From: Azospirillum sp. | GTDB lineage: Bacteria; Pseudomonadota; Alphaproteobacteria; Azospirillales; Azospirillaceae | Reading direction: 5' to 3' | Assembly (NCBI GenBank): GCA_027486405.1 | Contig: JAIXPD010000008.1 | Location: forward strand, 43,747 to 107,746 | Length of the DNA stretch: 64,000 nucleotides | Part shown: positions 32,543-41,662 of the stretch, one piece after another | How the letters are laid out: each line of letters starts with the position of its first letter | Position numbering within the stretch: position 1 is the stretch's first letter | Position numbers and translations under genes: made by a program | Notes under the pieces: model-generated | What the model was told of the DNA's origin: nothing | The model's database searches: none | The model's input: the letters and a program-made list of their open reading frames with translations, nothing else

Positions 32543-34255
32543 ATGACACTCGCGCAGGACATGGCGATTCGGAAGACCCCGGCCAGCACCGCCGGGGAAC
32601 GCCGCCCCCAGTCCAGCCGCGACCGCGACCGTTTTGTCGGTTTTGCCTTTGCCGCCGCCGATCTGTTGATCGAAACCGACAGCATGGGGACCATTCTGTT
32701 TTCCGCAGGTGCCCGCTGCCGCCTGACCAAGGGCGACGTCGGCGGGCTGGTCGGCACCAACATCCTCGACGTGGTGGCCCCCAGCGACCGCAAATACGTC
32801 CATGTCCTGTTCGACCGCATCCAGGAAAAGGCGCGGATCAAACCGGCCCGCGTGATCTTCCAGGCCATCGACGGCCAGAAATTCCCGGCCCTGCTGGGCG
32901 GTTGCCGCCTGGACTCCTGCCCCGGCTCCCTCTTCCTGACCGTGCTGTTGACCGCCGGGCCGCGCAGCGGCAGCGGGGTGGCCCCGGCGGGCGAGCTGAT
33001 GGACGCCCACGGCTTCAGCAACATCCTGGAAGAGCGCATCGTCAACGCGCGGGAAAGGGGACTGGACCACGGCCTGACCCTGCTGCTGGTCGAAGGCTTG
33101 CAGTCGATGGTGGAGGCGCTGCCCGAAGGGGCGGCGGAGGAGATCAAGGAGGGGATCGACGCCTATCTGCGCGGCATTTCCGCCGATGGCGACAGCGCCG
33201 GGCAGTTGAGCGGCGACCGCTATGGCATCGTCCACGCCGCCGACATCGACGGGCGCGAGGTGCAGGGCCACATCGCCCAGATCATCCAGGCGGCGGGCGG
33301 GGCCTTGCCCGGTGGAATCCGCTCCTGGACCGTGGACATGACCGACGACACGCTGGGGGCCGCCGACGCCGCCCGCGCGCTGGTCTACACCGTGCAGGCC
33401 TTCGCCTCGGCCCAGGGCGGGGATTTCACCATCTCCAGCCTGGAGGATGGGGCCAACCGCATGATGTCCGACGCGGTGGAGCGGATCGGGCGGCTGCGCG
33501 CCACAATCGAGAAAAAGGACTTCTTCGTCGTCTATCAGCCGATCATCGACCTGGAAACCCAGGCCGTCCACCATCTGGAGGCGTTGACGCGGGTGGAGGG
33601 GATGAGTTCGCCCGCCGACTTCATCACCTTCGCCGAGGATGTCGGGCTGATCTACGATTTCGACCTGTTGTTGACCCAGACCGTGCTGGACACGCTGAAA
33701 ATCTACCGCAAGGAACCGAAGCTGCCGGACGTCGCCATCAACCTGTCGGCCAAGACGTTGATGAGTCCGATCTTCCTCAAGCAGTTCCAGACGGTGGTCG
33801 AACCCTATGGCGACCTTTACAAAAAGCTGCTGATCGAGGTGACGGAGACCGTCGTCGTCGCCGACATCGCCAAGCTGAACGAGGTGCTGCAAAAGCTGCG
33901 CAGCGTCGGCTACCGCATTTGCCTGGACGATGTCGGGGCGGGATCGACCTCCTTCCAGTCGCTCTACGGCATCCAGGCCGATTACGCCAAGATCGATGGG
34001 AAATTCGTGCGCGGCGCGGTGCAGAACCCACGCGACATGGCGATGCTGCGCTCGATGACCGACGTGTGCCGCCAGCTTGGCCTGACCCTGATCGGGGAGC
34101 AGGTGGAAGAGGCCGTCCACGCCCAATTGCTGGCCGATCTGGACGTGCCGTTGGCGCAGGGCTTCCTGTTCAGCCGCCCGTCGCGCGATTTCGCCTATTT
34201 CGCCAAGGATTGGTCGAAGGTGCGCAGCGGCGGCAAGGTCGTCTGGAAAAGCTGA
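32543..34255 (+). CDS. PAS / degenerate GGDEF / EAL protein
   Basis: Probable cyclic di-GMP phosphodiesterase or receptor, 570 residues. A PAS-like sensor spans about residues 30-140 (FAAADLLIETDSMGTILFSAGA). The next region, about 150-300, is a worn GGDEF domain whose signature reads SGDRYGIV, so no cyclase activity is expected. The EAL domain (about 305-560) keeps EALTRVEG, the Asn in INLSAKTL, VEVTETV, LDDVGAGSTS (usually DDFGTG), YAKIDGKFV and GEQVEE, so most metal and substrate residues are present although loop 6 is altered. The 157 bases upstream are AT-rich (AAACTTTATTTCAAATTT) and may hold the promoter. Confidence 0.88.
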   Translation: MTLAQDMAIRKTPASTAGERRPQSSRDRDRFVGFAFAAADLLIETDSMGTILFSAGARCRLTKGDVGGLVGTNILDVVAPSDRKYVHVLFDRIQEKARIKPARVIFQAIDGQKFPALLGGCRLDSCPGSLFLTVLLTAGPRSGSGVAPAGELMDAHGFSNILEERIVNARERGLDHGLTLLLVEGLQSMVEALPEGAAEEIKEGIDAYLRGISADGDSAGQLSGDRYGIVHAADIDGREVQGHIAQIIQAAGGALPGGIRSWTVDMTDDTLGAADAARALVYTVQAFASAQGGDFTISSLEDGANRMMSDAVERIGRLRATIEKKDFFVVYQPIIDLETQAVHHLEALTRVEGMSSPADFITFAEDVGLIYDFDLLLTQTVLDTLKIYRKEPKLPDVAINLSAKTLMSPIFLKQFQTVVEPYGDLYKKLLIEVTETVVVADIAKLNEVLQKLRSVGYRICLDDVGAGSTSFQSLYGIQADYAKIDGKFVRGAVQNPRDMAMLRSMTDVCRQLGLTLIGEQVEEAVHAQLLADLDVPLAQGFLFSRPSRDFAYFAKDWSKVRSGGKVVWKS

Positions 34256-34258
34256 CCG

Positions 34259-34435
34259 TCACGCCCGAACGCGGGCCATGTCCAGCCGTTCGCGCGCGCG
34301 GTTCAGGATCGCCTGTTTTTCCGCAAACGAATCGCGGCTGGTGCGCCCGTCGTAAAGCCGCAGCGCCGTCAGCAGGTCGGCGGCCTCATCAAGAATCGCC
34401 ATCGCCTTCCATGCTGTGCGCGTGTGCGTGTCCAT
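34259..34435 (-). CDS. Small hypothetical protein, 58 residues
   Basis: MDTHTRTAWKAMAILDEAADL... a charged helical peptide ending ARERLDMARVRA. It lies three bases from the convergent EAL gene stop. I chose the ATG at 34435; a longer frame reaches 34477. No family recognised; support is only composition and placement. Confidence 0.45.
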   Translation of the reverse strand: MDTHTRTAWKAMAILDEAADLLTALRLYDGRTSRDSFAEKQAILNRARERLDMARVRA

Positions 34436-34517
34436 GCCGCATCCCCTTATCTCACCGGTTGCAGGGGCCTGGTTCACCTCACGGCCAACCGGAATAACCC
34501 CATATCCAATAGGTCAT

Positions 34518-34529
34518 AGGGTATACCCT
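34518..34529. promoter_or_regulatory. Perfect 12-base palindrome AGGGTATACCCT
   Basis: It lies in the 126-base AT-rich gap between the DUF599 gene and the small gene at 34259, both on the - strand. It could be an operator for the latter or part of a DUF599 terminator region. No T-rich terminator is visible. Confidence 0.35.
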
Positions 34530-34561
34530 CATCGTTGCGGGAATCGAGCGGATTTGAGTGA

Positions 34562-35284
34562 TTATTGTTGTTTTTTTAAGGAACTTTGTTCCAGCCGGTC
34601 GGTCTGAATCCGAATGAGTTTCTCGGTGTCCGAGAACACTTGACGCCGCGCCAGGACAACAATGATGCCCGTGGTCGCCAGCATGAACAACACCGGCCCC
34701 ACCACCCAGGCCAGCACCGCCAGGGCGAAGTAATAGGCCCGCATCCCGCCGTTCAACGCGGTGACGGCCAGGGTCAGCGCGTCGCCCAACGTGGCCGCCA
34801 TCTCCTGCACCACATCGTCGGGCAACGGGGCGACCGGGGCGGAGCCGATCAGCGCGCAACAGTAATTGTATTGCCGCAGCGCCCAGGTGAATTTGAAGAA
34901 ACCGAAGGTGAAAATCCCGACCAAAACCAACAGCTTGTATTCGAAGATGTGACGCGAGGTCTTGGCGGTGAAGGACAGGCCGGACACCAGATCATGCGCG
35001 TGCTCAATCGCCCCGAAGGAGCCGACCAACCCCGCCAGCACCAGCATGTTGGTGGAGGCGAAAAAGGTGCAACTGTGCATGGTGTGGCCGAAGAGCTGCG
35101 AATCCATGATGCGGTTGTCGCGCTGGAGCATCTGCGCCATCCAATGGCGGCGCACGATCTTCAGATGCTGATTCACCCCCTGCCGTTCCCGCGCCAAATG
35201 GTCCTGCACGATGGTGAACCCCACCCAGGAGGCGACGAACCAGCCAAAGGCCGCAAGGTCGAGCGGCGCGAGATCGAACAGCAC
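34562..35284 (-). CDS. DUF599 integral membrane protein
   Basis: Function unknown; 240 residues. Family pattern: an N-terminal helix (LAAFGWFVASWVGFTIV), RRHWMAQMLQRDNRIMDSQLFGHTMHSCTFFASTNMLVLAGLVG, and later FTFGFFKFTWALRQYNYCCALIGSAP, and the Asn-Gly segment ALNGGMRAYYFALAVLAWVVGPVLFMLATTGI. Four membrane helices. The C-terminus is polar (LEQSSLKKQQ). Confidence 0.9.
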   Translation of the reverse strand: MLFDLAPLDLAAFGWFVASWVGFTIVQDHLARERQGVNQHLKIVRRHWMAQMLQRDNRIMDSQLFGHTMHSCTFFASTNMLVLAGLVGSFGAIEHAHDLVSGLSFTAKTSRHIFEYKLLVLVGIFTFGFFKFTWALRQYNYCCALIGSAPVAPLPDDVVQEMAATLGDALTLAVTALNGGMRAYYFALAVLAWVVGPVLFMLATTGIIVVLARRQVFSDTEKLIRIQTDRLEQSSLKKQQ

Positions 35285-35374
35285 GGGGCGGCACTCTTCA
35301 CAGCAAGGGGGACAATCCAGGGGGCGCGCGCATCCGGGCCGGTCGGCCAGCGGCGCGCCTTGCCCATCTAGCGA

Positions 35375-35602
35375 TCAATCCCGCCCCTGTCCAGCCGTTC
35401 CCCCGCCCGCCAACAGCGCGTTCAGCACATGGACGCGGATGGCGCTCGACAGGTTGCCACGGCGGTCGCGGTCGATGTCTTCGATCAGGGCGTTGACCGA
35501 CAGGCCGCGCGCCTGTGCGATGGATTTCAGAACGTCCCAGAACTCTTCTTCCAGCGACACGCTGGTCGGATGACCGGCGATCATCACCGAACGCTTTTTC
35601 AT
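35375..35602 (-). CDS. Ribbon-helix-helix DNA-binding protein (RHH_4)
   Basis: A 75-residue predicted regulator. TSVSLEEEFWDVLKSIAQARGLSVNALIEDIDRDR is the alphaproteobacterial RHH_4 signature, with the beta strand SVSLE that would read DNA. Targets unknown. Lies just upstream, on the same strand, of the DUF599 gene (90-base gap). Confidence 0.88.
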   Translation of the reverse strand: MKKRSVMIAGHPTSVSLEEEFWDVLKSIAQARGLSVNALIEDIDRDRRGNLSSAIRVHVLNALLAGGGTAGQGRD

Positions 35603-35807
35603 CGCGCCGCGCTTCTGTGCAAGGGGGGGCAGGACAGCAGCCTAGCGCAGTCAACGCCCATGGTCCAATTCCATGGCATCGCGCGCGGTCCGTCGGGGTG
35701 AAGCGCCCCGCCATTGTTCCTTTTTTGTTCTTGATCGAGCGCGCAACCCAGCGTAGCCTTTCCCCATGCCCCTTTGATCTTTCCCCCTTGCACGTCGGGA
35801 GAGTCGC

Positions 35808-36164
35808 ATGAGCGGAACGGCTTTGGACGAGGATCGCGCCTTGATCGCCCGCAACCGGGTGGCGGAACTCAAGCGCTGCGGCTGGCGCGTGGTTGGCCCG
35901 GCGGAGGAGGGTGCGGTGTGGATGGAAGGCCCGCCGCTGGGCGATTGCTTCCGCCGCCGCGCCACCGGCTGGCCCGGCCTCGCCGCTCCGAATCGGTTGG
36001 ATGGAGCGGAGCGGTTGGACGGGGCAAACCCGTTGGACGAGATCGGTATGGACCCTGCCGAACAATCGGTCGGGGCTTTGTTCGACGCGTTGGTGACGCG
36101 CGCCCTGGCCCGTGCCGATGCCGCCGACCGCGCGGCCCAACGGGCCGCCCGCCGCGCCGCCTGA
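35808..36164 (+). CDS. Hypothetical protein, 118 residues
   Basis: No family recognised. The N-terminal half (IARNRVAELKRCGWRVVGPAEEGAVWMEGPPLGDCFRR) looks globular; the middle has a short repeat NRLDGAERLDGANPLDE; the C-terminus is a long Ala/Arg helix (DRAAQRAARRAA). The ATG at 35808 follows GGGAGAG. Divergent from the RHH gene and convergent with the GNAT gene. Confidence 0.65.
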   Translation: MSGTALDEDRALIARNRVAELKRCGWRVVGPAEEGAVWMEGPPLGDCFRRRATGWPGLAAPNRLDGAERLDGANPLDEIGMDPAEQSVGALFDALVTRALARADAADRAAQRAARRAA

Positions 36165-36188
36165 CCGGCCCACCGCCCATCCGTCGGC

Positions 36189-36695
36189 TTACGCCCCTTC
36201 GTTCACCAGCGCATCGTCCGCCGCCAGCGCGGCCAGCGCCGGTCCGGTCAGACGATAGGGCAACCATTCGTTCAACTGGCGAAAGCCGATGCGGTCGTAA
36301 AAGCCACGCGCCGGGTTCCAATCCAGCACGTTCAGATCCACCCGGCGATAACCACGCTCCACCGCCTGACGGGCGATGGTCGCCAGCAACTTGCGGCCCA
36401 CGCCGTGCTGACGGGCGTCGGGGGTGACGTAGAGATCCTCCACGAACAGGCCGGGCCGCCCCTCCCACGTCGAATAGGTGCGGGAGGTCAGGGCAAAGCC
36501 GACCGGCGCGCCATCCACCTCCGCGATCAACGCCTCGAACATCGGGGTGTCGCCCCACCCATCGCGGCGCAAATCCTCCTCGCACGATTTGACCGACTGG
36601 GGTTCCCGCTCAAACGTGGCCAACTCATGGACAAAGCGCATGATGGTGGCGCTGTCGGCCGCAACGGCCGGGCGGATGGTGACGGTCGGCATCAT
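36189..36695 (-). CDS. GNAT-family N-acetyltransferase
   Basis: A 168-residue acetyl-CoA-dependent acetyltransferase. LFVEDLYVTPDARQHGVGRKLLATIAR is motif A, with the pyrophosphate loop RQHGVGRK, and LNVLDWNPARGFYDRIGFRQL is motif B. The FVEDLYV and WNxxxxxFY pattern resembles diamine (spermidine/spermine) acetyltransferases of the SAT1 type, so a polyamine or similar amine is a possible substrate. Starts at 36695 or 36692 (two adjacent ATGs). It follows the glycosyltransferase gene in the same direction. Confidence 0.9.
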   Translation of the reverse strand: MMPTVTIRPAVAADSATIMRFVHELATFEREPQSVKSCEEDLRRDGWGDTPMFEALIAEVDGAPVGFALTSRTYSTWEGRPGLFVEDLYVTPDARQHGVGRKLLATIARQAVERGYRRVDLNVLDWNPARGFYDRIGFRQLNEWLPYRLTGPALAALAADDALVNEGA

Positions 36696-36760
36696 GGCGC
36701 GCCTTTTTTGACGGACGGGACAGGAACGGGGGCAACGATAACCCGGCCGACACCACCCGA

Positions 36761-37864
36761 TCAATCGTCGCCGCCGCCCTTCAGATCCAGCAGGGCGCGC
36801 AGTTCCTGCGCCCGGCGTTCGGCGCTGTGTTCGGCCAGAACCCGTTGGCGGGCGCGCCGTCCCAGCTCGGCCAGATGGGCGCGGGGCAGCATCAGGCCGG
36901 TGGTCACATCGTCGGTGTCGCTCGCCACCAGGATTTCCCGCCCCGGTTCAAAAAAGGCGTCCAGCCCCTCCCAGCGGTCGGCGACGATGGGGGCACCGCA
37001 GGCCGCCGCTTCGAACAGCCGGTCCGACGGACACCAGCCGACCGACCGCTCGTCGTCGCGCGCCAACGCCAGCGCCAACGTGGCCGAGGCCAAGAGCGCC
37101 GCGCGCTCCGGCTGGTCCAGGGCGGGCAGCGTCCGCGCGTTGGGCGGTGCGTCCAGCGTTTCCGGCGGGTCGTCGCCGGACAGAAGGAAGCGCCGACGCG
37201 GCAAGCGCCGCGCCGCGTTCAGGAAAAACCGCTCCACCCCCGACCGGGCCGTTCCCGGCGGCGGGGCGACGCAGCCGAGATCGGCGAGGTACACCGGCTT
37301 GGCGTCGGCGGGCCGATGGGCCTCGGGCACGATCCAGGGATAAAGCGGAGCCACGGCCATCGCACCGGCGCGTTCGCGGTAGCGTTCGAGCGCCGGGCCG
37401 CCGCCGGACGCCAGCACGAGATCAAAACCGTCCAACGCCACCCCACCCCGGCCATCGCCGGGCAGATGGGCGGGGGCCTCGCCCCGCGCCAGCGCGGCCA
37501 GAGACCGCGCCGCGTCGGGGTCGTGCAGCACCCGGCGTTCCGCCCGCGATTCGCGGGCCAGGGCCGCCGCCGCCACGCCATCACACCCTTGCGCCACCGC
37601 CAGCACCAACCCGGCCTCGTCGGCGTGGCGGGCCACCATGGCCGCCGCGACGTCCCACCGGTCGTAGGACAGCCATTCGACGCCGGGCGCGGTGACGGAC
37701 GCGTTGGGCGTCGGATGGTTGGGCGTCGAGGCGCGGCGTTCCACCGCCACCACCCGATGACCGCGCCGGGCCAGCGCCTGAATCAAGGCGCGCCAGCGCA
37801 GGCCGTGTCCATCCCCGCCAGCGCCCGCCAGCCCCTCGTCCAAACCGACAATCACGATCTTCAT
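36761..37864 (-). CDS. CgeB-like glycosyltransferase
   Basis: A 367-residue GT-B-type enzyme related to the CgeB/spore-maturation group. N-terminal MKIVIVGLDEGLAGAGGDG is the first Rossmann strand; the C-terminal donor-binding part has SVGWCPSDRLFEAAACGAPIVADRWEGLDAFFEPGREILVASD, typical of this group. The middle is Ala/Arg-rich and poorly conserved. Substrate unknown; no polysaccharide genes are adjacent. Probably co-transcribed with the downstream GNAT gene (66-base gap). Confidence 0.8.
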   Translation of the reverse strand: MKIVIVGLDEGLAGAGGDGHGLRWRALIQALARRGHRVVAVERRASTPNHPTPNASVTAPGVEWLSYDRWDVAAAMVARHADEAGLVLAVAQGCDGVAAAALARESRAERRVLHDPDAARSLAALARGEAPAHLPGDGRGGVALDGFDLVLASGGGPALERYRERAGAMAVAPLYPWIVPEAHRPADAKPVYLADLGCVAPPPGTARSGVERFFLNAARRLPRRRFLLSGDDPPETLDAPPNARTLPALDQPERAALLASATLALALARDDERSVGWCPSDRLFEAAACGAPIVADRWEGLDAFFEPGREILVASDTDDVTTGLMLPRAHLAELGRRARQRVLAEHSAERRAQELRALLDLKGGGDD

Positions 37865-38066
37865 GGTGGCGTCACCCTTCTGATCTCTTCGCCCGCCCGA
37901 TTCCTTGGCCCGCGCTCATCATGATCTGATATGGCCCGGCGGAACAGGCCAGCAAGCGGGGCGAACCCCAACCGCGTCGCCGATGGACGGCCATCGAGTC
38001 CGCGTCAAATCGATTCCGCTTTGCCGCGATCCGCTTTAGGGTCGTGCCACCCCCTTCCCAGCGACC

Positions 38067-39350
38067 ATGATGACGCCCATGCCCACCCTGCCCCGCGCCC
38101 GCCTCCGCCCCTTCGCCCGCCTGCTGCTCGGCACCGTCCTGTTGGCGGGGTGCCAGACCAGCGGCAGCGTCGGCGCGCCGACCGCCACCGCGCCCACTGC
38201 CACCACGGCCACCGCCGCCGCCACGCAACAGAGCTTCGCCGATTGGGTGAAGACCCTGCGGGCCGAAGCGGTGAGCCAGGGCATCCGGGGGCAGACGGTG
38301 GATCGCGCCTTCCAGTCGGTCAAACTGTCCGACCGGGTGCGGGAGTTGGATTCGAGCCAGCCGGAGTTCGCCCGTCAGGTCTGGCAGTATCTCGACAGCG
38401 CGGTGAACGACAAGCGGGTGCAGACCGGACGGCAGAAGATGCGCGACCACGCCGCCCTGCTGGCGCGGGTCAGCCAGCGGTCCGGCGTGCCGGCGGAAAT
38501 CCTGGTCGCCTTCTGGGGCATCGAAACCGATTTCGGCGCGTCCACCGGCGGTTTCCCGGTGATCGACGCGCTGGCGACCCTGGCCTATCAGGGCCGTCGC
38601 GCCGCCTATTTCCGCGCGGAGCTGCTGGCCGCCCTGCGCATCCTCGATTCCGGCGACATCGGTTTCGACCGCATGTCCGGCTCCTGGGCCGGGGCGATGG
38701 GGCAGACCCAGTTCATGCCCACCATCTTCCTGAAACACGCGGTGGACGAGGACGGCGACGGCCGCCGCGACATCTGGGGCAGCATGCCCGACGTGCTGGC
38801 CTCCACCGCCAAATTCGTCCAGGCCAACGGCTGGCGCACCGGGGAGGCGTGGGGCCAGGAGGTGCGCTTGCCCGCCGATTTCCCCTATGAGCAAGCCGAA
38901 TTGACCGTCACCAAACCGCTGTCGGACTGGGCGCGGATGGGGGTGGTCCCCGTCGATGGCGGCGCGTTGACCGGCGACGCCCCGGCGGCGATTCTGGTGC
39001 TGGCGGGCCACCAGGGACCGGCCTTCCTGGTGCGGGAGAATTTCCGCGCCATCATGCGCTACAACCCCTCCACCAGCTACGCGCTGGCGGTGGCGCTGCT
39101 GGCCGACCGCATGGCCGGGCGCGCGGGCGTGGTCGGAAGCTGGCCGCGCCAGGAACCGGCGTTGAGCCGCGACGAACGGGTGGAGCTGCAACAGCGCCTC
39201 GCCAGCCTGGGGCTGGAGCCAGGAGCGGCGGACGGGATCGTCGGGGCCAACACCCGCAACGCGGTGCGCCGCTTCCAAACCTCCATCGGGGCGATTCCCG
39301 ATGGCTTTGCCACCAAGGCGCTGCTGGACCGCCTGCGCCAGACATCGTAA
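38067..39350 (+). CDS. Lytic murein transglycosylase, MltB type with peptidoglycan-binding domain
   Basis: Cleaves the glycan strands of peptidoglycan in the periplasm. The 427-residue protein is a predicted lipoprotein (LLAGC, acylated C29). The catalytic domain (about 55-350) has the acid Glu in FWGIETDFGASTG (E153), SWAGAMGQTQFMPTIF and AHRGE-like segments; the last 60 residues are a PG_binding_1 domain (LQQRLASLGLEPGAADGIVGANTRNAVRRFQ). Start at ATG 38067 or 38070. Convergent with phoU across a strong hairpin. Confidence 0.93.
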   Translation: MMTPMPTLPRARLRPFARLLLGTVLLAGCQTSGSVGAPTATAPTATTATAAATQQSFADWVKTLRAEAVSQGIRGQTVDRAFQSVKLSDRVRELDSSQPEFARQVWQYLDSAVNDKRVQTGRQKMRDHAALLARVSQRSGVPAEILVAFWGIETDFGASTGGFPVIDALATLAYQGRRAAYFRAELLAALRILDSGDIGFDRMSGSWAGAMGQTQFMPTIFLKHAVDEDGDGRRDIWGSMPDVLASTAKFVQANGWRTGEAWGQEVRLPADFPYEQAELTVTKPLSDWARMGVVPVDGGALTGDAPAAILVLAGHQGPAFLVRENFRAIMRYNPSTSYALAVALLADRMAGRAGVVGSWPRQEPALSRDERVELQQRLASLGLEPGAADGIVGANTRNAVRRFQTSIGAIPDGFATKALLDRLRQTS

Positions 39351-39377
39351 CGGTTTTACAACGAATCAGAAAAACTG

Positions 39378-39412
39378 TTTCGATACCGGAACAACGCGTT
39401 CCGGTATCGAAA
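39378..39412. terminator. Hairpin between the transglycosylase and phoU genes
   Basis: TTTCGATACCGGAAC / GTTCCGGTATCGAAA, a perfect 15-base stem with an AACGC loop, lying between two convergent genes. Symmetric, so it may serve both. The flanking T and A runs are short. Confidence 0.8.
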
Positions 39413-39432
39413 CGTTCTGCTCTTGTCAGGTT

Positions 39433-40158
39433 TTATTCTGCTTCCGGAACGGATGGCAGCGCGACGGCGAAGCTGCTGAGATCCTCCTTGTTCCGTTCCT
39501 GCGACGGCAAGCGGCCCTCCACCAGATACAGGATGTTTTCCGCCACGTTGGTGGCGTGATCGCCGATGCGCTCGATCGATTTGGCGGCGAACAACAGATG
39601 GGTGCAGCCGGTGATCTGCGAGGGCGTTTCCATCATGTAGGTGAGGAATTCGCGGAACAGGCTGGTGTAGGCGGCGTCGACCTCGCCGTCGCGGTCGCGG
39701 ATGGCGGTGGCGAGCGCCGCATCCTGATCGGCGTAGGCGCGGCGCATGTCGGCCACCATCGCCAGCACCGTCCGCCCCATCCAGGCCAACGAACCGAGCG
39801 GCGGCAGGCTGGGCAAACCGGCCAGCGTCACAGCTCGTTTCGCAACCGAACTGGCAAAATCGCCCATCCGTTCCAGGTTCGACGCGATTTTCAGCGCCGC
39901 CACGATGTCGCGCAAATCCCTGGCCATCGGCTGGCGCAGCGCCAGCAAACGGATGCTCATCGCCTCGACATCAATTTCCATCTGATCAATGGCGGCGTCG
40001 CCCGCGATCACCGCAGTGGCCTTCTCGGCGTCGGCGGTGGCCAGGGCGTCAAGCGCACCCGACAACTGCTCCGCCACCAGCTCGGCCATCCGGTCAATCG
40101 CCCCGTGAAGGGCCGCCAACTCCGCATCGAACGCGGCAACCGTGTGTCCACCGGCCAT
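39433..40158 (-). CDS. phoU: PhoU phosphate signalling protein
   Basis: Negative modulator of the PhoR/PhoB response, linking it to the PstSCAB transporter. The 241-residue protein has two PhoU repeats, with LRQPMARDLRDIVAALKIASNLERMGDFASSVAKR in the first and FAAKSIERIGDHATNVAENILYLVEG in the second, the E-R-x-G-D motifs binding metal. Normally encoded with pst genes and phoB; none are nearby on this strand, so it is separated here. Confidence 0.95.
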   Translation of the reverse strand: MAGGHTVAAFDAELAALHGAIDRMAELVAEQLSGALDALATADAEKATAVIAGDAAIDQMEIDVEAMSIRLLALRQPMARDLRDIVAALKIASNLERMGDFASSVAKRAVTLAGLPSLPPLGSLAWMGRTVLAMVADMRRAYADQDAALATAIRDRDGEVDAAYTSLFREFLTYMMETPSQITGCTHLLFAAKSIERIGDHATNVAENILYLVEGRLPSQERNKEDLSSFAVALPSVPEAE

Positions 40159-40300
40159 GGTCCTGTCCTCTTCCCGTCAGACGCGCGGGCCGCGCACCGA
40201 TTCGGTCGCGCACCCGCTCTGGATCTTAACGTTTGGCATAGATTATTTTAGGACATTGGTCTATCGCCTGCGCAGCGTGGCTGCGCGTGTCAACGACGCG

Positions 40301-41662
40301 ATGTTGCGCAAGACCGCCGATGATCGCACCCTGACGACGCCCAAGGATGGATTTTTCGCCATGACGCCGCACGAGTTGGTCGCCGTTCTGGAAAAACACG
40401 AGCGTTGGCTGAAAAAACGCACCGGCGGCGCGCGCGCCAATCTGACCATGGTGAATCTGGAAGGCTCCAACCTGTCCGGCGTGGATCTGACCCAGGGCAA
40501 GCTGTCGGGGGCCAACCTGTCGCACTGCGATTTCACCAACGCCAACCTCAGCAACGCCGATCTGTTCGCCGCCCACCTGACCAAGGCCGACCTGTCGGGC
40601 TGCAACCTGCACCGCGCCGACCTGCGCGGGGCGCACATGCGCGGGGTGAAGCTCAAGCGCGCCAATCTGCGCGAGGCCGATTTTCGCGGCGGCGCGCTGC
40701 TGTATGGCGGCGGCGGCGGCAAGGGCGTGGATTTCATCCGCTCCGACCTGAGCGGCGGTGATTTCGACGACGCCTCGCTGAACAACGCCAACATGTCCGG
40801 TGCCGACCTGACCGACGCCTCGATGAACGGGGCCGATTGCGAAGGCGCGCTGTTGACCGGGGCGACGCTGATGCGCGCCGTGATGAAAAGCTGCAACCTC
40901 GCCAACGCCGATCTGCGCGGCAGCAACCTGTCGGGCGTCAATCTGCAAGGGGCGGTGCTGCGCAACGCCAATCTGTCGGGCGCGATGCTGGCCGGGGCCA
41001 ATCTGCGCAACGCCGATCTGCAAGGCGCGAAGCTGGAAGGGGCCGATCTGGCCGGGGCCGACACCACCGGGGCCAATCTGGCCCGCTCGGCGGAAAATTT
41101 CTCGGTTCAGATCCAGCAGGCGTTGCACAGCCATTACACCTGGATCAACACCGGCGGGACCATGGGCGCGCGCGCCGACCTGTCCGGGGCCGACATGGCC
41201 CACATCGATCTGTCGGGCGTCAACCTGTCCGGAGCCAGCCTGAAGAACGCCAATCTGGCCGGGGCCAAGATGCGCGAATGCCTGCTCATCATGTGCGACA
41301 TCTCCGGGGCCATTCTGACCGGAACCGACTTCACCGGGGCGATCCTGGACGGGGCCAACCTGCGCGGGGCCAATTTGCAGGGCGCGCGGTTGGACAGCGC
41401 CGGAATCGGCTGGGTCGATGTGAAGGGCGCGGACGGCAAGCCGACCGGCCGCCTGTGGGCCGCCAACCTGACCGGCAGCACGCTGGCCGGGGCGTCCTGC
41501 GTGCGCACCAACCTGCGCGGGGCCAATCTGTCGGAATGCGATTTCAGCAACGCCGATTTGACCGGGGCCATCCTGACCGACGCCAACATCCGCGACGCCC
41601 GTTTCGCCGGGGCCAACCTCGCCGGGGCCAGCCTGCCGCCACCGCCCGACGATGACGATTGA
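40301..41662 (+). CDS. Large pentapeptide-repeat protein
   Basis: A 453-residue right-handed beta-helix protein. From about residue 45 it consists of A(D/N)LXX pentads, among them LEGSNLSGVDLTQGKLSGANLSHCDFTNANLSNADLFAAHL-type runs, in two blocks separated by a non-repeat segment (FSVQIQQALHSHYTWINTGGTMGARA, near 320). Central Leu/Phe residues are regular. An N-terminal helix (MTPHELVAVLEKHERWLKKR) precedes the repeats; this ELxxxLxxHxxWL helix is a known lead-in of pentapeptide-repeat proteins. Such proteins can mimic DNA and protect gyrase, but most have no known role. Start 40301 is a choice; 40361 is possible. Confidence 0.88.
   Translation: MLRKTADDRTLTTPKDGFFAMTPHELVAVLEKHERWLKKRTGGARANLTMVNLEGSNLSGVDLTQGKLSGANLSHCDFTNANLSNADLFAAHLTKADLSGCNLHRADLRGAHMRGVKLKRANLREADFRGGALLYGGGGGKGVDFIRSDLSGGDFDDASLNNANMSGADLTDASMNGADCEGALLTGATLMRAVMKSCNLANADLRGSNLSGVNLQGAVLRNANLSGAMLAGANLRNADLQGAKLEGADLAGADTTGANLARSAENFSVQIQQALHSHYTWINTGGTMGARADLSGADMAHIDLSGVNLSGASLKNANLAGAKMRECLLIMCDISGAILTGTDFTGAILDGANLRGANLQGARLDSAGIGWVDVKGADGKPTGRLWAANLTGSTLAGASCVRTNLRGANLSECDFSNADLTGAILTDANIRDARFAGANLAGASLPPPPDDDD

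Noticed and set aside
40440..41640. Repeated DNA (GGGGCCAATCTG, GCCGACCTG) in the pentapeptide gene
   Set aside because: The periodicity follows the A(D/N)LXX codons of the protein, not an independent DNA repeat.
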